Positions 50,658 to 61,921 of a DNA stretch of 64,000 nucleotides are shown here, piece by piece. The stretch is from assembly GCA_964020155.1 (NCBI GenBank), contig OZ026561.1, positions 2,094,547 to 2,158,546 of the forward strand, written 5' to 3'. A program made the translations under genes and the position numbers. Source of the stretch: Chondrilla cf. caribensis (Eukaryota > Porifera > Demospongiae > Chondrillida > Chondrillidae). Position 1 is the stretch's first letter. Each line of letters starts with the position of its first letter. Below the pieces are notes generated by a model, which was not told the DNA's origin, ran no database searches, and saw only the letters and a program-made list of their open reading frames with translations.

Positions 50658-51432
50658 AGTCTGACGTAGCCCAGACCCTTCCGGCCTCCATTTTTATTAC
50701 GGCGCGGAAAGGGTCTGGTACATTTCGCAGGTGACGATGTTCAATACCCCTGGAACCTTGGGGGAGTGAATTATTGATGTGACGCTTTGATATTCACCGC
50801 TTGTTGTTATAATCATTGTGACGACGAGGGCAGCTGCTCTAGCGGTTGTAACTAGAGATTTAATCGGCGAAGTAGCGAATGATCACGGATACCAGTGCTT
50901 GATAGAAGAACCGTTTTCAGCCATTGAACATTTTGCCTCTGGAAATGTCCTTGTATCATTGCCGACTGGTTTTGGGAAGTCGCTTATTTATGGACTGTTA
51001 GTGTGCTCGATCGCCTCAGAGGATACACAGGGGAAAATTCGATTTCGTCGATTTGTAACGCCATTAGCCTCTCTCATGATTGACCAGAAGGCACGATTTC
51101 TTCCACGGGCCGATTTCTAGGCGATATTCAGCATGATGTCCGTGCCTTGCAACGCGTTAGGGAAGATGTCGAGCAAAAACTGGTATTTTGACCTCAGAAA
51201 AACCGCTATATTAAATGGGAATTCGGGGAACTCTAGTTTTAGATCTATGTCAAAATTGTCAAAATCGCAAATAAACATCACACGTTTGATAGTAACACTT
51301 TATGGGTGTTAAGCTATGATCTTCACACCTTGCAGAGAACGTGGGCGGAACGAGCCAGGTATAAGAAATGTACCAGACCCTTTCCGCGCCGTAATAAAAT
51401 GGAGGCCGGAAGGGTCTGGGCTACGTCAGACT
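50658..51432. mobile_element. Inverted-repeat DNA transposon carrying a RecQ-helicase fragment
   Basis: Terminal inverted repeats of 68-69 bp (50658-50726 and 51365-51432) match except for one T. They begin AGTCTGACGTAGCCCAGACC. An 11-bp direct repeat CCTAGATCTGT flanks the element (50647-50657 and 51433-51443), and the paralogous sites at about 30389, 35446 and 42726 have that sequence once. Long repeats with an 11-bp duplication recall Mutator-like elements, but no transposase is present to confirm it. The element sits between the CRE-like site and the ATG of gene 5. Confidence 0.85.
50818..51220 (+). pseudogene. RecQ-like helicase N-terminal fragment
   Basis: The frame at 50818-51120 includes a Walker A motif (LVSLPTGFGKSLIYGLL) and a motif Ia-like VTPLASLMIDQ, as in RecQ/superfamily-2 helicases. 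After a frameshift near 51112 the reading continues for about 30 more codons (FLGDIQHDVRAL). There is no ATG at the start and no DEAH box or helicase C domain, so it is a captured or decayed fragment. Confidence 0.65.
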
Positions 51433-51510
51433 CCTAGATCTGTGGACAAGTCTCGAAGCCACTCAACGTACGAGGTTTGATTTCTCTTTATTTCTCGAGT
51501 TGGAACGAAG

Positions 51511-54500
51511 ATGAGCTACCAACCGTTGGACAGTGGTATGTAGATTTAGACAGGGTTGGGCGTAGGTCATAACTTTTATAGCAAATGTACCTGAACGTCT
51601 GTCACTTCTCTAAGACAAGACAAATTATATCGATCAACAGTGACCATATATGGGGTCAATTAGAGTAAACAATCAATTTTCGGGCGATCCAATCAATTTT
51701 CGGACGAGGTCTTTAGTCGAGCGGAAGATAAAGGAAAATCCACCAAAACACATTCCCGTGTACCTCTACATATGTGCGCTAAAATCTGCTAGCATCAACG
51801 CGAAACGTCGAGAATTGAAGAAACCCGAACTTGTAATCTGACCCTCTTTGACAATCGAAGGAATCGGACGAATTTATATTGCCAGTAGAAATTTATGGCT
51901 GAATTGCACCATTCAGCCCATATAAATTTCTACCGGCAATATAAATTCGTCCGAAATTTGATGCTAAATGTAATAATATAACTTTATAGGATTACTTGGT
52001 AAGCAGAGGTAACTATGATCATGTATTGATTCTGATCAGTGATAAATAACTATGTTGTACCTGGGAGGATTGGAAGTGGGTGACTTCCCTGTCAGGTAGG
52101 TTTTGCTGAAGGTTGTCTTGATCAGCAGAACACTACAGCTGCCCTCAAAAGGTTGCAGTATCAAATGTGAAGCTACTGTAGGGAACTGTTAAATCACAAG
52201 TTACTAGAATAATATGTGATTGGAAATACCCCATTTTACTAGCCATATGTGTGGAACACAATAGACAATGACGACAAGGATTCATTTTTCAGCCACTGCT
52301 CACAATAATGGAGTTGTTGACCCCAGTGACCCCATCATTGTAGGTGGCAGGTGTGAGAATGCATGTTGCCTATTAGAAACAAACTGAGGCATAAACCAGA
52401 ATACATAATAAACATGAAAACGATACATAATAAACATGAAAACGATACATAATAAACATGAAAACCACGGATACAGCTCTCTAGTTTGAACATTGTAAAC
52501 TGAAGAATAATAAATTAGATTTGGCCCACAACCGTGAAAATAAAATCTGCGAAAAATCCTCAAAGTTAGGCAACTGCGAAAGTTTAGTATTGCGAATATT
52601 TTCGTACATACGGTATTTCATAGTAGGACTGAGTAATCTGCACTATAATGTCATTGAAACAGATAATAAGCATGGTTGTAGTCAATGCTGCTCTACCAGT
52701 TAAGAATAGTATATCTCACTTTTGTGGGCTACTTTGCTGTTATTCTTAATTTCGTCTCAATGGACAGTGTCAGTGGAAGGGGTTAGGCTGGTAGGGTCAT
52801 AGGTATATCACTTTTTTGAACATACTTAAATTTACGGATATGATAAATAAAGCTTTTCAGTTCTAAACATTATGTGCGTATATGTACGTATGTACCCCGA
52901 TGCGTGGGTGTTTTCAATCAACTACAAGAGCGCCGACACGAGTACATTCGCGATGTACTGGGGTACATTTGTGATGTACCCCAGTTTTGTAAGTGGCATT
53001 ATTTAATCTAACAAGCTTCGGGGGAAAAACGTTATTATTAATCAGGACAAACCAGATATGCCTTACAGAGCACACATTAAGATAAATAATTGAGTGACTT
53101 TGTGAGGCAAAAGCTCGGACACAGGGGTACAAATCAATGAATGATTTACCTGGCAAGCAATAAGGATTGGAAGGTGGCTACAAATGGTTTTATGAAGAAA
53201 AAGAAAAAAAAAAAGAAAAACAAATGATGAGTAGAGATTGCTTCAGATTAATTCTAAATGAGTGTTCCAGTCGGAATGTAGTCTGGCTTCGAAGATGATC
53301 TTTGAGCAGGTAATGGCAACTTTGCTAAGGTCGAGCAGATCCTTTCTTATCACGGGTTTTGATTTCGAAGGTAGGATGGAATGTACCTCGGACACTGTTT
53401 CAGGGTTGAAATGGCCCAGGGAACGATGAAACTCGCCGAACCCACGAGCCTCGGAATATTTACCGCGTGAACGAGGAAGTTTGCCGAACCCGAAAGCCTC
53501 AGAATATCTACAGAACGAACGAACGAACAAGGAAAACGTGCCACAAACCCACGAACCTTAGAATATTAATTTTACCAAACGAATGAGGAAACTTGCCGGA
53601 ACCAAGAGCCTTAGAATATCTACAGACCGAACGAACGAAATAGGAAACTTGCCAAGGCAACGAACCTAGGAGTATTAACTTTACCGAACGAAAGAGGAAA
53701 CTTTCTGAAACGAGCCTGAGCGTATAAAATTTAAAACCTCAATCGATAGGCCTACCAGCCCGCATAGATGAATTCGCCTACAGGGTACATACTAGTTATA
53801 CCCCGCTTTCAGCGTGTATGTAATGATCTCAGAATGTAGAATCTTCCTGTCAGTGAATAAGTTTATTTAATAGACTTTTATTGCAATTATTATTATTATA
53901 ATAATTATAGTTCCAATTGTGAGATTGCCATAGTGTTCTGTTAAAGAATTATGATAAAATATTTTGAATTTCATTATTATTGCAATGGAATTATTGTACT
54001 CCTCAGATGACTCAGATGATCATCAAGACGAAAGAACTCCACTTCAACAACAAGCACAACCCAACGAAGTTCAGACTTCGTCCGAGGATTACACTCCACA
54101 ACCTCCACCTGCAGGTGGTATCCAACATCCTCTGCCCATAGGCGACACCCAGCAACCCCCACCTGTCGATTACACCAAACAACCCACGGCCCCCATGGGC
54201 TACACCCAACAGCCACCACCTGCAGGTGAAATGCAGCAGTATCCACCCTATGGATACCAGCCTGCCCCAGGTGTGATGGGTGTACAACAACCTGGAGTGA
54301 GCTTCTGCCATTCTAAAACTTGTGCACATCTCATGCATGATCATTCATACAATGTATATCTCTCTCCTATTTGCAGTCAACTGAAGTTGTAGTTACACAA
54401 CCAACTGTTCAGCCACCAATGTCTGTACAGTATACAAATGCCCCCGAACATCTCATTCTGTCCATCATCACGATAGTCCTTTGTACTTTGGCCTGGCCAC

Positions 54501-55657
54501 TGGTGTGTCTTCCTCTGAACATACCAGCATTGATTTGCTCTATTCGGGTGAGGTATTGCGACAATCGTGTCTGTCATATGTGACTGTATTTGCAAGAAGG
54601 GGTCACTTCATGGGTTGTCAAATATTTTGAGTAACTTCTTGTAGAAATTATCCGACATGCTAGAACAACTCAAAGCCAATAGTAAGTGGACAAAACATTG
54701 AAAACTTTGATGAATTATTGGTGAAACAATTTGACGTGAAATCAGTGTACAGACAGATATTTCACTTTGAGAAACTTGCTGAAATAACGAATATGTACCT
54801 GTCAAAAACTATTTTGATCTGTACTTTTGATTATCCTGTGGTGTTTCACCCCGTTTTGATTGCTATTAGAAGCGTTTTGAGACATTTCCACTGTAATATA
54901 CTCATACTAAACTCTATTCACCCCATATATCAAAACTAGCAGTCAATTACATTGGTCCATCGGTACCTGCTGTGAAACCTTGAATTCTCCAACACGTGAC
55001 AATGTGAACAATAAAAATGAAGGATGTCCAAAATACCAGAACTACGTATCTGTACCTTTAAACAAAGTATTAGACACAACATAAGGACCATGCAGTATAT
55101 GTATTGTTTTGAAAGCAGTCAAAAGGGTTGTAGTAGACATTTGTCTGTTTGTTGTCTTCATTTATTGTTGACTCGGTAGGGTTGTTATAGATTGCCTGCA
55201 CTAGTTACATGTCCTCTGTACAACAATATTTTTTACAAGGACATGTAGTCCCTTTATTACAACATGAGTTGTTGGTGCAATTGTATTGAGTCAGATGTAC
55301 ACTGTAATCTCCTGGTTGAAACATTAAACTATTTATAATAACAGAGAAAGGGAGGACCCATGGTTGATGGTGTGAAAAGTTTCAATTGTTTTGAGTAATA
55401 TGTGCTGAATATATACTGTAAGTAACAAAATTATAATGACATGCCACAAACATTTCTGTACTCTCTAAATGCAGGCCAGTAGCTACAACACTGATGGTGA
55501 CTATGACAGGGCCAAGAAAGCTGGGAAGACTGCTCTCACTCTGAATTTGATATCACTGATTACTGGAATTGTTCTCAGTGGTGTTGGTATTTCCCTGACT
55601 ATCATTGCTGCTATTGTCTCGGCTATCATAAACAGCAATCATCGTTATTCTTACTAG
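51511..55657 (+). CDS. CD225/dispanin family protein, gene 5
   Basis: Exons at 51511-51535, 54007-54296, 54377-54547 and 55475-55657 (phases 1, 0, 0) give about 222 residues. It has the MSYQPLDS start, acidic DDSDDHQDE stretch, five Pro-rich repeats and CD225 domain. In the first hydrophobic helix Cys is replaced by Trp (LAWPLVCLPL against LACPLVCLPL in genes 2-4). In the IFITM branch, juxtamembrane Cys residues are palmitoylated, so lipid anchoring may be altered here. The last helix (VGISLTIIAAIVSAIINSN) is of the gene 4/orphan type, not the gene 2/3 type. The promoter is split by a transposon insertion. Confidence 0.86.
51865..51953. repeat. 89-bp near-perfect palindrome in intron 1 of CD225 gene 5
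   Basis: The arms run from CGGACGAATTTATATTGCC at the left to its complement at the right, with a six-base loop (TGCACC). It can form a long hairpin. Gene 4 has a decayed form, gene 3 has only the outer arms joined, and gene 2 lacks it. Confidence 0.75.
53021..53418. mobile_element. Unidentified insertion in intron 1 of CD225 gene 5
   Basis: Genes 3 and 4 read continuously from AACAAGCTTCGG into the minisatellite, whereas here about 400 bp intervene. The insert has an A-rich stretch near 53195-53222 and no recognised protein. The A-rich segment suggests a short retroposon, but its class is unknown. Confidence 0.45.
53425..53715. repeat. Degenerate minisatellite in intron 1 of CD225 gene 5
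   Basis: This is the same 45-60-bp family as in genes 3 and 4, with about six units. Confidence 0.75.
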
Positions 55658-56582
55658 CTATTATGAAGTGTTAATTGCAAGACCATTGCTACATATATGT
55701 TGCATATATGAGTGTATGTAGGTATTATTGCTTATACATTAAATGCATCAGAAAATCAAGAATCTTGTGCGACAGTCTTTCATCAAACAATGATATTATA
55801 CGTACCTTTTTGCTTCAGTTTAATCTTTTGGTAGATTTAGTCATAATATCAGTGAATTTCGTAGAGTAAGGGTTTTGTAGTTTAATTTGTTCCATCTTAA
55901 CAACTTGCCCAGTGATTGAAAGATTATTAAATACGCATCATAAACTTTAGATACTGAAAATGTGGTTCACTTTTAATCCATTAATATGAATTTTATAGCA
56001 GTTGTTGCTTCAAAGTAGCCAATCTGAGATACATGCATATGTCTTTAAATTTCACACTATAAGAGCTCATAATATTTACGCTGTTCATTAACAAAAAGAG
56101 CAAAGGACGCTATGACATATTAATGTGAAATAATTATTATTATTCATATTAAATCATTATAATGTGAGCTTATGTGTACAGTTGTATTTCATCTCATGTA
56201 TCAACTATAGTACTCTAACAATATTAATATTATTCACGGCCGCATAGATTGTGAATGATATTCATAATATTGATGTTAATGATATTCATTGGGAGAGATG
56301 TGTGCCTCTGGGGAGTCATGACCTACTGTTCTGGACAGTCACCTTGGGCTGGCTGTCTTTGTAGAGATGACATGTAAAAATGGCTGCCGTATACCTTCCC
56401 TTACATAGCAGTTCTATAGCACTGTATGGGTATCCAGTGTCAGGAGCGCAATATTGTGATGGTCTGCTCACTCCAACTATTTACCTCCTCCTTACTTCCA
56501 ACCATGATCCTTTGATCCTTGCATGTTTCTTTATTTTTTTTTTTCATTTGGAGTGTTTATTACGTATGTCATTGAAGTGGAA
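55658..56582. other. Spacer downstream of CD225 gene 5, left of the retrotransposon
   Basis: It is homologous to 39540-40455 and 46586-47505. It ends at the retrotransposon insertion point and continues at 62860. Confidence 0.7.
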
Positions 56583-56954
56583 TTAATGTCTTCATCTAAC
56601 GCAAGTGTGGCAGGCTAGTATTATTGACTTGAGGCAGGGGATAATTTCAAGGGGCATGTGCTATCCAACCTTATTATATACTATGAATGCAAAGAATGCC
56701 ATGGTATATGGGAACGAACGGGCCCTTAGAACCCGAGCGTGTTTGTCCTTGGAGGTTCGGGTCCAAAGGGACCCGCCCCCAGGCGCACGTGACCAGCATG
56801 TGGGATTTGACCTACGCAGACTTTGACCTAAGGCCTTTGCCCTTAGCTTGAGGTAGCGGCTTTGTTAGGTAATTTCCCTAGTGTAACTATGGCCTGACGT
56901 AGGGATATATTGTCCTGGTCCTATTTCTAAGGTCACACCTGGGGGCAGGCCCAA
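56583..56954 (-). repeat. Retrotransposon split direct repeat B, outer copy
   Basis: This 372-bp copy is identical by eye to 57183-57554, exactly 600 bp away. It is followed by a short stretch with a run of about 35 A residues before repeat A. Confidence 0.9.
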
Positions 56955-56981
56955 TGGAGCCCGGCCCACTTTGTAAGTGGG

Positions 56982-57011
<30 letters not shown>

Positions 57012-57020
<9 letters not shown>

Positions 57021-57182
57021 CGCTGTGGAGCACTTCTCGTCCTTGCCAGAGCGGATTCACACGTGGCGGGTGACTGCGCATGCTCACTCATGACGTCACA
57101 CGATGGCTTTGGCGGGCTGTATTGTCGCGAGCAAGCTATCGATTACGACATTAACCTTATTCAAGCTGAACTTAAATTACAT
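57012..57182 (-). repeat. Retrotransposon repeat A, inner copy
   Basis: This 171-bp copy matches 62689-62859. It contains the palindromic TGACGTCA at 57091-57098. Confidence 0.9.
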
Positions 57183-57554
57183 TTAATGTCTTCATCTAAC
57201 GCAAGTGTGGCAGGCTAGTATTATTGACTTGAGGCAGGGGATAATTTCAAGGGGCATGTGCTATCCAACCTTATTATATACTATGAATGCAAAGAATGCC
57301 ATGGTATATGGGAACGAACGGGCCCTTAGAACCCGAGCGTGTTTGTCCTTGGAGGTTCGGGTCCAAAGGGACCCGCCCCCAGGCGCACGTGACCAGCATG
57401 TGGGATTTGACCTACGCAGACTTTGACCTAAGGCCTTTGCCCTTAGCTTGAGGTAGCGGCTTTGTTAGGTAATTTCCCTAGTGTAACTATGGCCTGACGT
57501 AGGGATATATTGTCCTGGTCCTATTTCTAAGGTCACACCTGGGGGCAGGCCCAA
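57183..57554 (-). repeat. Retrotransposon split direct repeat B, inner copy
   Basis: This is the second 372-bp B copy, adjoining the recombinase gene side of the element. Confidence 0.9.
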
Positions 57555-57846
57555 GTCCTGGAATCCAGGGTCCCCAGGTGAGTGTGTATAGGTATCCTTT
57601 ATTTCCTAGTCATGAGAATCCAGTCTGAGATAGTCCGTTCACCACTGCTGCATGTGTGACATACATAGCAAATGTACATGTACTGGTGTCCCTCTAATAT
57701 GTAGAGGTTTGAGGTCGCATGCACTTATATCCGCAAATTAGCCAACATGATAACAATTTCCATACTTGCACAGGCTCTATTATAATCTAAAATGAGTGGG
57801 TTATGTAAACGTGCTGCAGATGGTGACACGGGTGTCCGGGGTGGTG

Positions 57847-58887
57847 TCAGTTACGCGGGTGTGGGCCTGCGAGATCTGTTGGAGTGCTTTGCTGCTGATG
57901 AGTCGAGGGTGTGTTGACACTACGTGCCATGATACCTGTAACCTGAGCAAGCTGTGCAGGAGAAGGGCGGATGTATGTCTGATATGCAAGGCTATTCCAT
58001 CGGCCCAGAATTTTTATGGTGGTTTCAGGTATGCCGACCTGGCTTGCAGTGGTGGCCGCCCCGATGCGAAAGCTGTGTCCATTAAAGTGGTTACCAGGGA
58101 GTCCAGCCTGACAGAGAACATGTTGCAACTGAGCTACAAAAGGAGCCCGAGTGAGAGGATGGCCTGTCTGCAATATGAAAAGGGGTCCTGCGGCTCCTCC
58201 ACGAGCATTGAGATAATCAAACAATGCTGCCACTGGGCATAATTCCCCTCCTGTGGAGCCCAGGGAGATTGTAGTACCTCTGCGCAGCTGGTCAGTCTTC
58301 GAGGCTTTAATTCTTAGCTCCACATGAGGGGGATCTGCTGACGTGACATAGATGAGGTCATTAACAGCCAGATGTACCTCCGGGTCGAATGTGATACCAT
58401 CGGGGACGAGAAACTCGCTGCATCTAAGGAAACCGAAGAATCCGACACAGCATGCTGCCCACAGCATGAGATTTGCGAAGACTTGGGGTTCCTGGGCAAG
58501 TATCGACTTGATGCGGTTCATTATGGACTGGGTGATAGGGAGTCGAGTGCGGGTTGGGTGTGTAGATGATCGTGCGATACCTTGCAAGAGAAGTTTAACA
58601 TATGGGGTATGGAAGGAGGGAAACATGTGGGAGGGATCAGTGAGGAGGCGGGCGTGACGGAGTCCTGCCAAATAAGATTCAATGGTGGACGGGGAGAGGC
58701 CCTGGGTCCCTAGAAAGGCAACAAACAGGATGGCCTTTTCGTCTGTGATGGGCAAGGGGAGGAGGTGAAACTCTGTAGCAAAGCGTGTGTATCGCTTCCA
58801 AGCAGTGGCATACACTTTCCGGGAGGATGGTGCCAGGCCAGCCTCCACAAATCGTTGGAGCTCTCTCTCCAGGCTTGCGAGGTCCAA
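57847..58887 (-). CDS. Tyrosine recombinase of the Ngaro/PAT-like element
   Basis: About 346 residues. The N-terminal part is a SAM-like DNA-binding domain (SSRKVYATAWKRY), and the catalytic domain has the expected residues: Arg in FLRCSEFL, Lys in KASKTDQ, HSFR, the Trp/His position in GRWNS, and a nucleophilic Tyr in AYQTYIR. It would integrate the circular DNA copy. The frame opens without an ATG (TTG at the first position) and overlaps the end of the RT frame by 178 nt, so expression may need splicing or frameshifting. It looks intact. Confidence 0.88.
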   Translation of the reverse strand: MDLASLERELQRFVEAGLAPSSRKVYATAWKRYTRFATEFHLLPLPITDEKAILFVAFLGTQGLSPSTIESYLAGLRHARLLTDPSHMFPSFHTPYVKLLLQGIARSSTHPTRTRLPITQSIMNRIKSILAQEPQVFANLMLWAACCVGFFGFLRCSEFLVPDGITFDPEVHLAVNDLIYVTSADPPHVELRIKASKTDQLRRGTTISLGSTGGELCPVAALFDYLNARGGAAGPLFILQTGHPLTRAPFVAQLQHVLCQAGLPGNHFNGHSFRIGAATTASQVGIPETTIKILGRWNSLAYQTYIRPSPAQLAQVTGIMARSVNTPSTHQQQSTPTDLAGPHPRN

Positions 58888-60607
58888 CTGGGGTCCACCT
58901 GTGTGAGGCGACTGAGGGCCATCTGTGGGACCTGAGTGGGCTGAGGAGATACAGTGGGATGAGCAGTCAGAAAGGACTTGCTACGATTTCTAGATAGGTT
59001 GTCAGCCCCGTAGTTTGCCCGACCTGGAATGTGTACTGCTCGTATTCGACAATCATATAAAGCCTGAAACATAGCGAGGCACCGGAGCATGTGAGCAGCG
59101 AGTGGGTCTCGAGCATGTAATTTGTTGACCTGACACACCACTGCCATGTTGTCAGAGTGGCATATGATGAGGCACCCGTGCCAGCTGTGGCCCCAGACAG
59201 CTGCAGCAAGGACTACAGGAAACAGCTCCTTGAGAGCGATGGAAGTCAGGGGTGAGGTGGAAGACCACGGAACTTGCAGCCATTGGGTCCCGCACCATGC
59301 CCCACAGCCCCATGAACCCGATGCATCGGTGAATAGATGATGGTCCGGGTGTCTCAGGAGGAGGAATTGCTGTACGGACGTGCCTTGCCATTGGCTGAGG
59401 AGGGTGTCCCACCAAGCAATCTCAGTCAGAGCCTCCTTGTTCAGGCGCCGAGGCTGACCAGGTTTCAGGCAAGCCTTAAAGTCGAATAATGCATTGAGGT
59501 ATGCCTTAGCTAATGGGCACACCTTTGTGGCATGTACTAAATGGCCGACTAGTGACTCGAAACGACTGTGGTTATAGACGCGTGGTGTCTGGATGAATTC
59601 CCGTAGGAGGCTGCGCAGCTGTTGGAGCTTGTCTGCTGGTAACGTCAAGGACATGTGCTGGGAGCTTAATTGGATCCCAAGAAATGAAAGTGCAGTGACG
59701 GGTCCCTCAATCTTCTCCTGTGCCAAGGGTATGCCAAGTTCTGCACAAGTGCTGAGAGTAAGGGCTAAGTCGTGTGCACAGCGGGGTGAATTGGGAGGGC
59801 CAAGCAGTAAGAAATCATCAATGTAGTGGAGCACTGAGCCGACGCCTCGTTGTCTGAGGATCCATTCTAACGCCTGGCTGAGGGCACAAAAAATGGCGGG
59901 TGCAGAGGCTAGTCCAAAGGGTAGTTGGCAGTCCACATACACATTATTTTTCCACTGAATTCCCAGGAACCTGCGGTCGTAGGGGTGGATGGGTACAATT
60001 CTATATGCATCCTTTATGTCCAGTTTGGCTAAGAGAGCTCCCTGTCCCAGGTGGTGCATTATGTGAGCTGCATCCTCGACCGATGCGTATGCCAAGTGTG
60101 TGTGCTGACGCAGCAGGGAGTCATTGACGCTATGGCCCTTTGGACGCGAAAGGTCCACAATGACTCGCCATTTGCCGAATGTCTTTTTTGGGATGACAGC
60201 TAAGCTACTGGTGATGACAGCAGGACATTCCTGAGGGGGGAAAGGGCCCAGGAGATATCCTTGCTCCAACTGGGCAGAAAGAAAGGTGTCCACCACCGGT
60301 GAATGCTGCTGTGCTGAGGGAGTATTGACTAGGGTAGAGTGGCATGTGTGGCTGGTGGCAAGGCCGATGCGGAACCCTGACTGTAGGCCTGAGATTAGGG
60401 CTGCTGTCCATTGTTTGTCCGGGTGGGAGGCCAGTGCGGTCTGCCAGGCCTCGACTTTGAGGGGAGTGGCGATAGGGCGTGTGGTGACCTCAGGTGGGAG
60501 GCCTAGCAGCGGAGGAGGGTCCAGCTGTGACTGCTGCAGTTTACAGAACTGACGCCTTAGGATGGGTGCTATGGCTGTGACTGCAGGCCATGGGGGATGG
60601 TTATCAC
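58710..60607 (-). CDS. Reverse transcriptase / RNase H of the Ngaro/PAT-like element
   Basis: The RT core is complete: KLDIKDAYRIVPIHP, LPFGLASAPAIFC and the YIDD box (LHYIDDFLLLG). An RNase H domain follows with TDASGSWG, ELFPVV, CHSDNMAVV and GADNLSRN. The frame stays open upstream of the first usable start at 60296 to 60607, where CTCACATAG makes a plausible acceptor. The added stretch (including LISGLQSGFRIGL) resembles the segment preceding RT in DIRS-type proteins, so a spliced form is likely. The product length is about 630 residues from 60607. Confidence 0.88.
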
Positions 60608-60997
60608 CTATGTGAGAGTATTATATAGAGTGTATTAATATGTGTGCTCTAAAGCCATTTACATTGGTGTGCTTGCAGCTCTTTGCGAAGCTATGTAGTT
60701 CGGAGGTGCCAAGGCACCTGGTGCATAAGTTTGGAGCTGGCTGGACCCCCGGCGATATCGGTATGAACGCCCCGTGTTGGAAAGCGACATTGATAAAACT
60801 ATGTATTAATTGATCTGTTACACCAAGGATAACAAACAGAACAGGAACAAGATAGATGGATAACAAGTGAATGGATGACTAAAAGTGAGAGTCCTAGTAC
60901 TAATGATCATCAAACGTGTAAATGCCTGCTGCTGCGTGGTTAACCCAATCACTGAGTTCACCCTCAATATGCGGGGAGTTTATGCCCGTACTGTGGC
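60608..60997. other. Gap between gag and RT frames, possible intron
   Basis: About 390 bp without a shared open frame lie between the gag stop and the RT acceptor. Introns are known in some DIRS-like elements. A donor inside gag could not be fixed by eye. Confidence 0.4.
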
Positions 60998-61921
60998 CTA
61001 AGGTTTTGCCAATGGGTGGCGAGTGGAAGCCCATGTGCCTTTTTGCTGCTGGAGGGGGCACTGTGGGCCCACGTGTGTGGGCGCCGAGCAGTACCAGCAT
61101 ACATGCCGATATCTGCATGCTAGGTATGTGCAACGCCCATTGTTCCACAGGCGGCATGGTTCAGGGCTTGGTAGGCGGCGAGGTTGTGGTGCACCTGCTT
61201 GCAAAGGTGGGCGGGTTGCTGGTAGCAAGGTGGTCTGTACTGATGGAGAGCGGACATTGGTTGCCAGAGGCGCCCCGTGGGAAGGTTCGCAAGCTGCTTG
61301 AAGCCAGATGTCCTGCTCCCGCTTGGACCATGGTAATTTGTGGTTTACGGCGGCTGCCTGGCGAAAGGTACGGTCATATCTTGACCAGGCCTGGCCACCA
61401 ATGTCCCGAGCCAATCCAGCTATAATATGGCCGTATGCGGCCATCTCAAAGGCACGCTCTGGGTGAAAGTGTACGGTAACTGCCATGTATGTGGCGTAGG
61501 CGCACATCCAATCAGTTGGGTTGGACAGGGGGGGAGAACGCTTTCGTTTCTCTTCTTTGAGGTCCTTACTCTGGCGATCAAATGCAGCATCTCGTAAGGC
61601 CTCAGGGAGCAGGTCTCCAAGTGCCACGAATTGGCGAGCTTTAATGGCCTCCACCATGTGTGCTGGTATGGGTGGCAGGCCCGAGATTGGGAGCGTGAGA
61701 TCCTCCTTGTCTTTGCTGGGGCTGGGTGTCTGAACTGGGACATGCACTGTAGTTGCAGCCGGTTGTCCGAGGGTTGAGGCTGTGGGGACGGGGGAATTCC
61801 CTTCGCCTATAGTGGGTGGTGCCGGTGGTTGCGGTTGGAGGAAGCTCGGGGCTGCAACTGCTGTGCCGCTCAGTGTGCCTGTGTGCCCTGGGGGGTGGGC
61901 AGCAGTATATGAATAGGTCAT
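60998..61921 (-). CDS. Gag-like protein of the Ngaro/PAT-like element
   Basis: About 307 residues: a Pro/Thr-rich N-terminus, a helical middle (MCAYATYMAVTVHF), and a C-terminal Cys-rich zinc region (CRLWNNGRCTYLACRYRHVC then CSAP...CP), likely nucleic-acid binding. The ATG at 61921 is the first in frame. A small upstream minus-strand frame starting at about 62610 (MAEESSLNDTYPQP) could be an upstream exon, but this is unproven. Confidence 0.75.
   Translation of the reverse strand: MTYSYTAAHPPGHTGTLSGTAVAAPSFLQPQPPAPPTIGEGNSPVPTASTLGQPAATTVHVPVQTPSPSKDKEDLTLPISGLPPIPAHMVEAIKARQFVALGDLLPEALRDAAFDRQSKDLKEEKRKRSPPLSNPTDWMCAYATYMAVTVHFHPERAFEMAAYGHIIAGLARDIGGQAWSRYDRTFRQAAAVNHKLPWSKREQDIWLQAACEPSHGAPLATNVRSPSVQTTLLPATRPPLQAGAPQPRRLPSPEPCRLWNNGRCTYLACRYRHVCWYCSAPTHVGPQCPLQQQKGTWASTRHPLAKP

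Noticed and set aside
50818..51120. Functional RecQ helicase gene
   Set aside because: No ATG, a frameshift, missing DEAH box and C-terminal domain, and location inside an inverted-repeat element.
57796..58242. Plus-strand Cys-rich frame
   Set aside because: It is the antisense shadow of the tyrosine recombinase gene.
61023..61425. Plus-strand frames over gag
   Set aside because: They are antisense to the gag-like gene, with no motifs.
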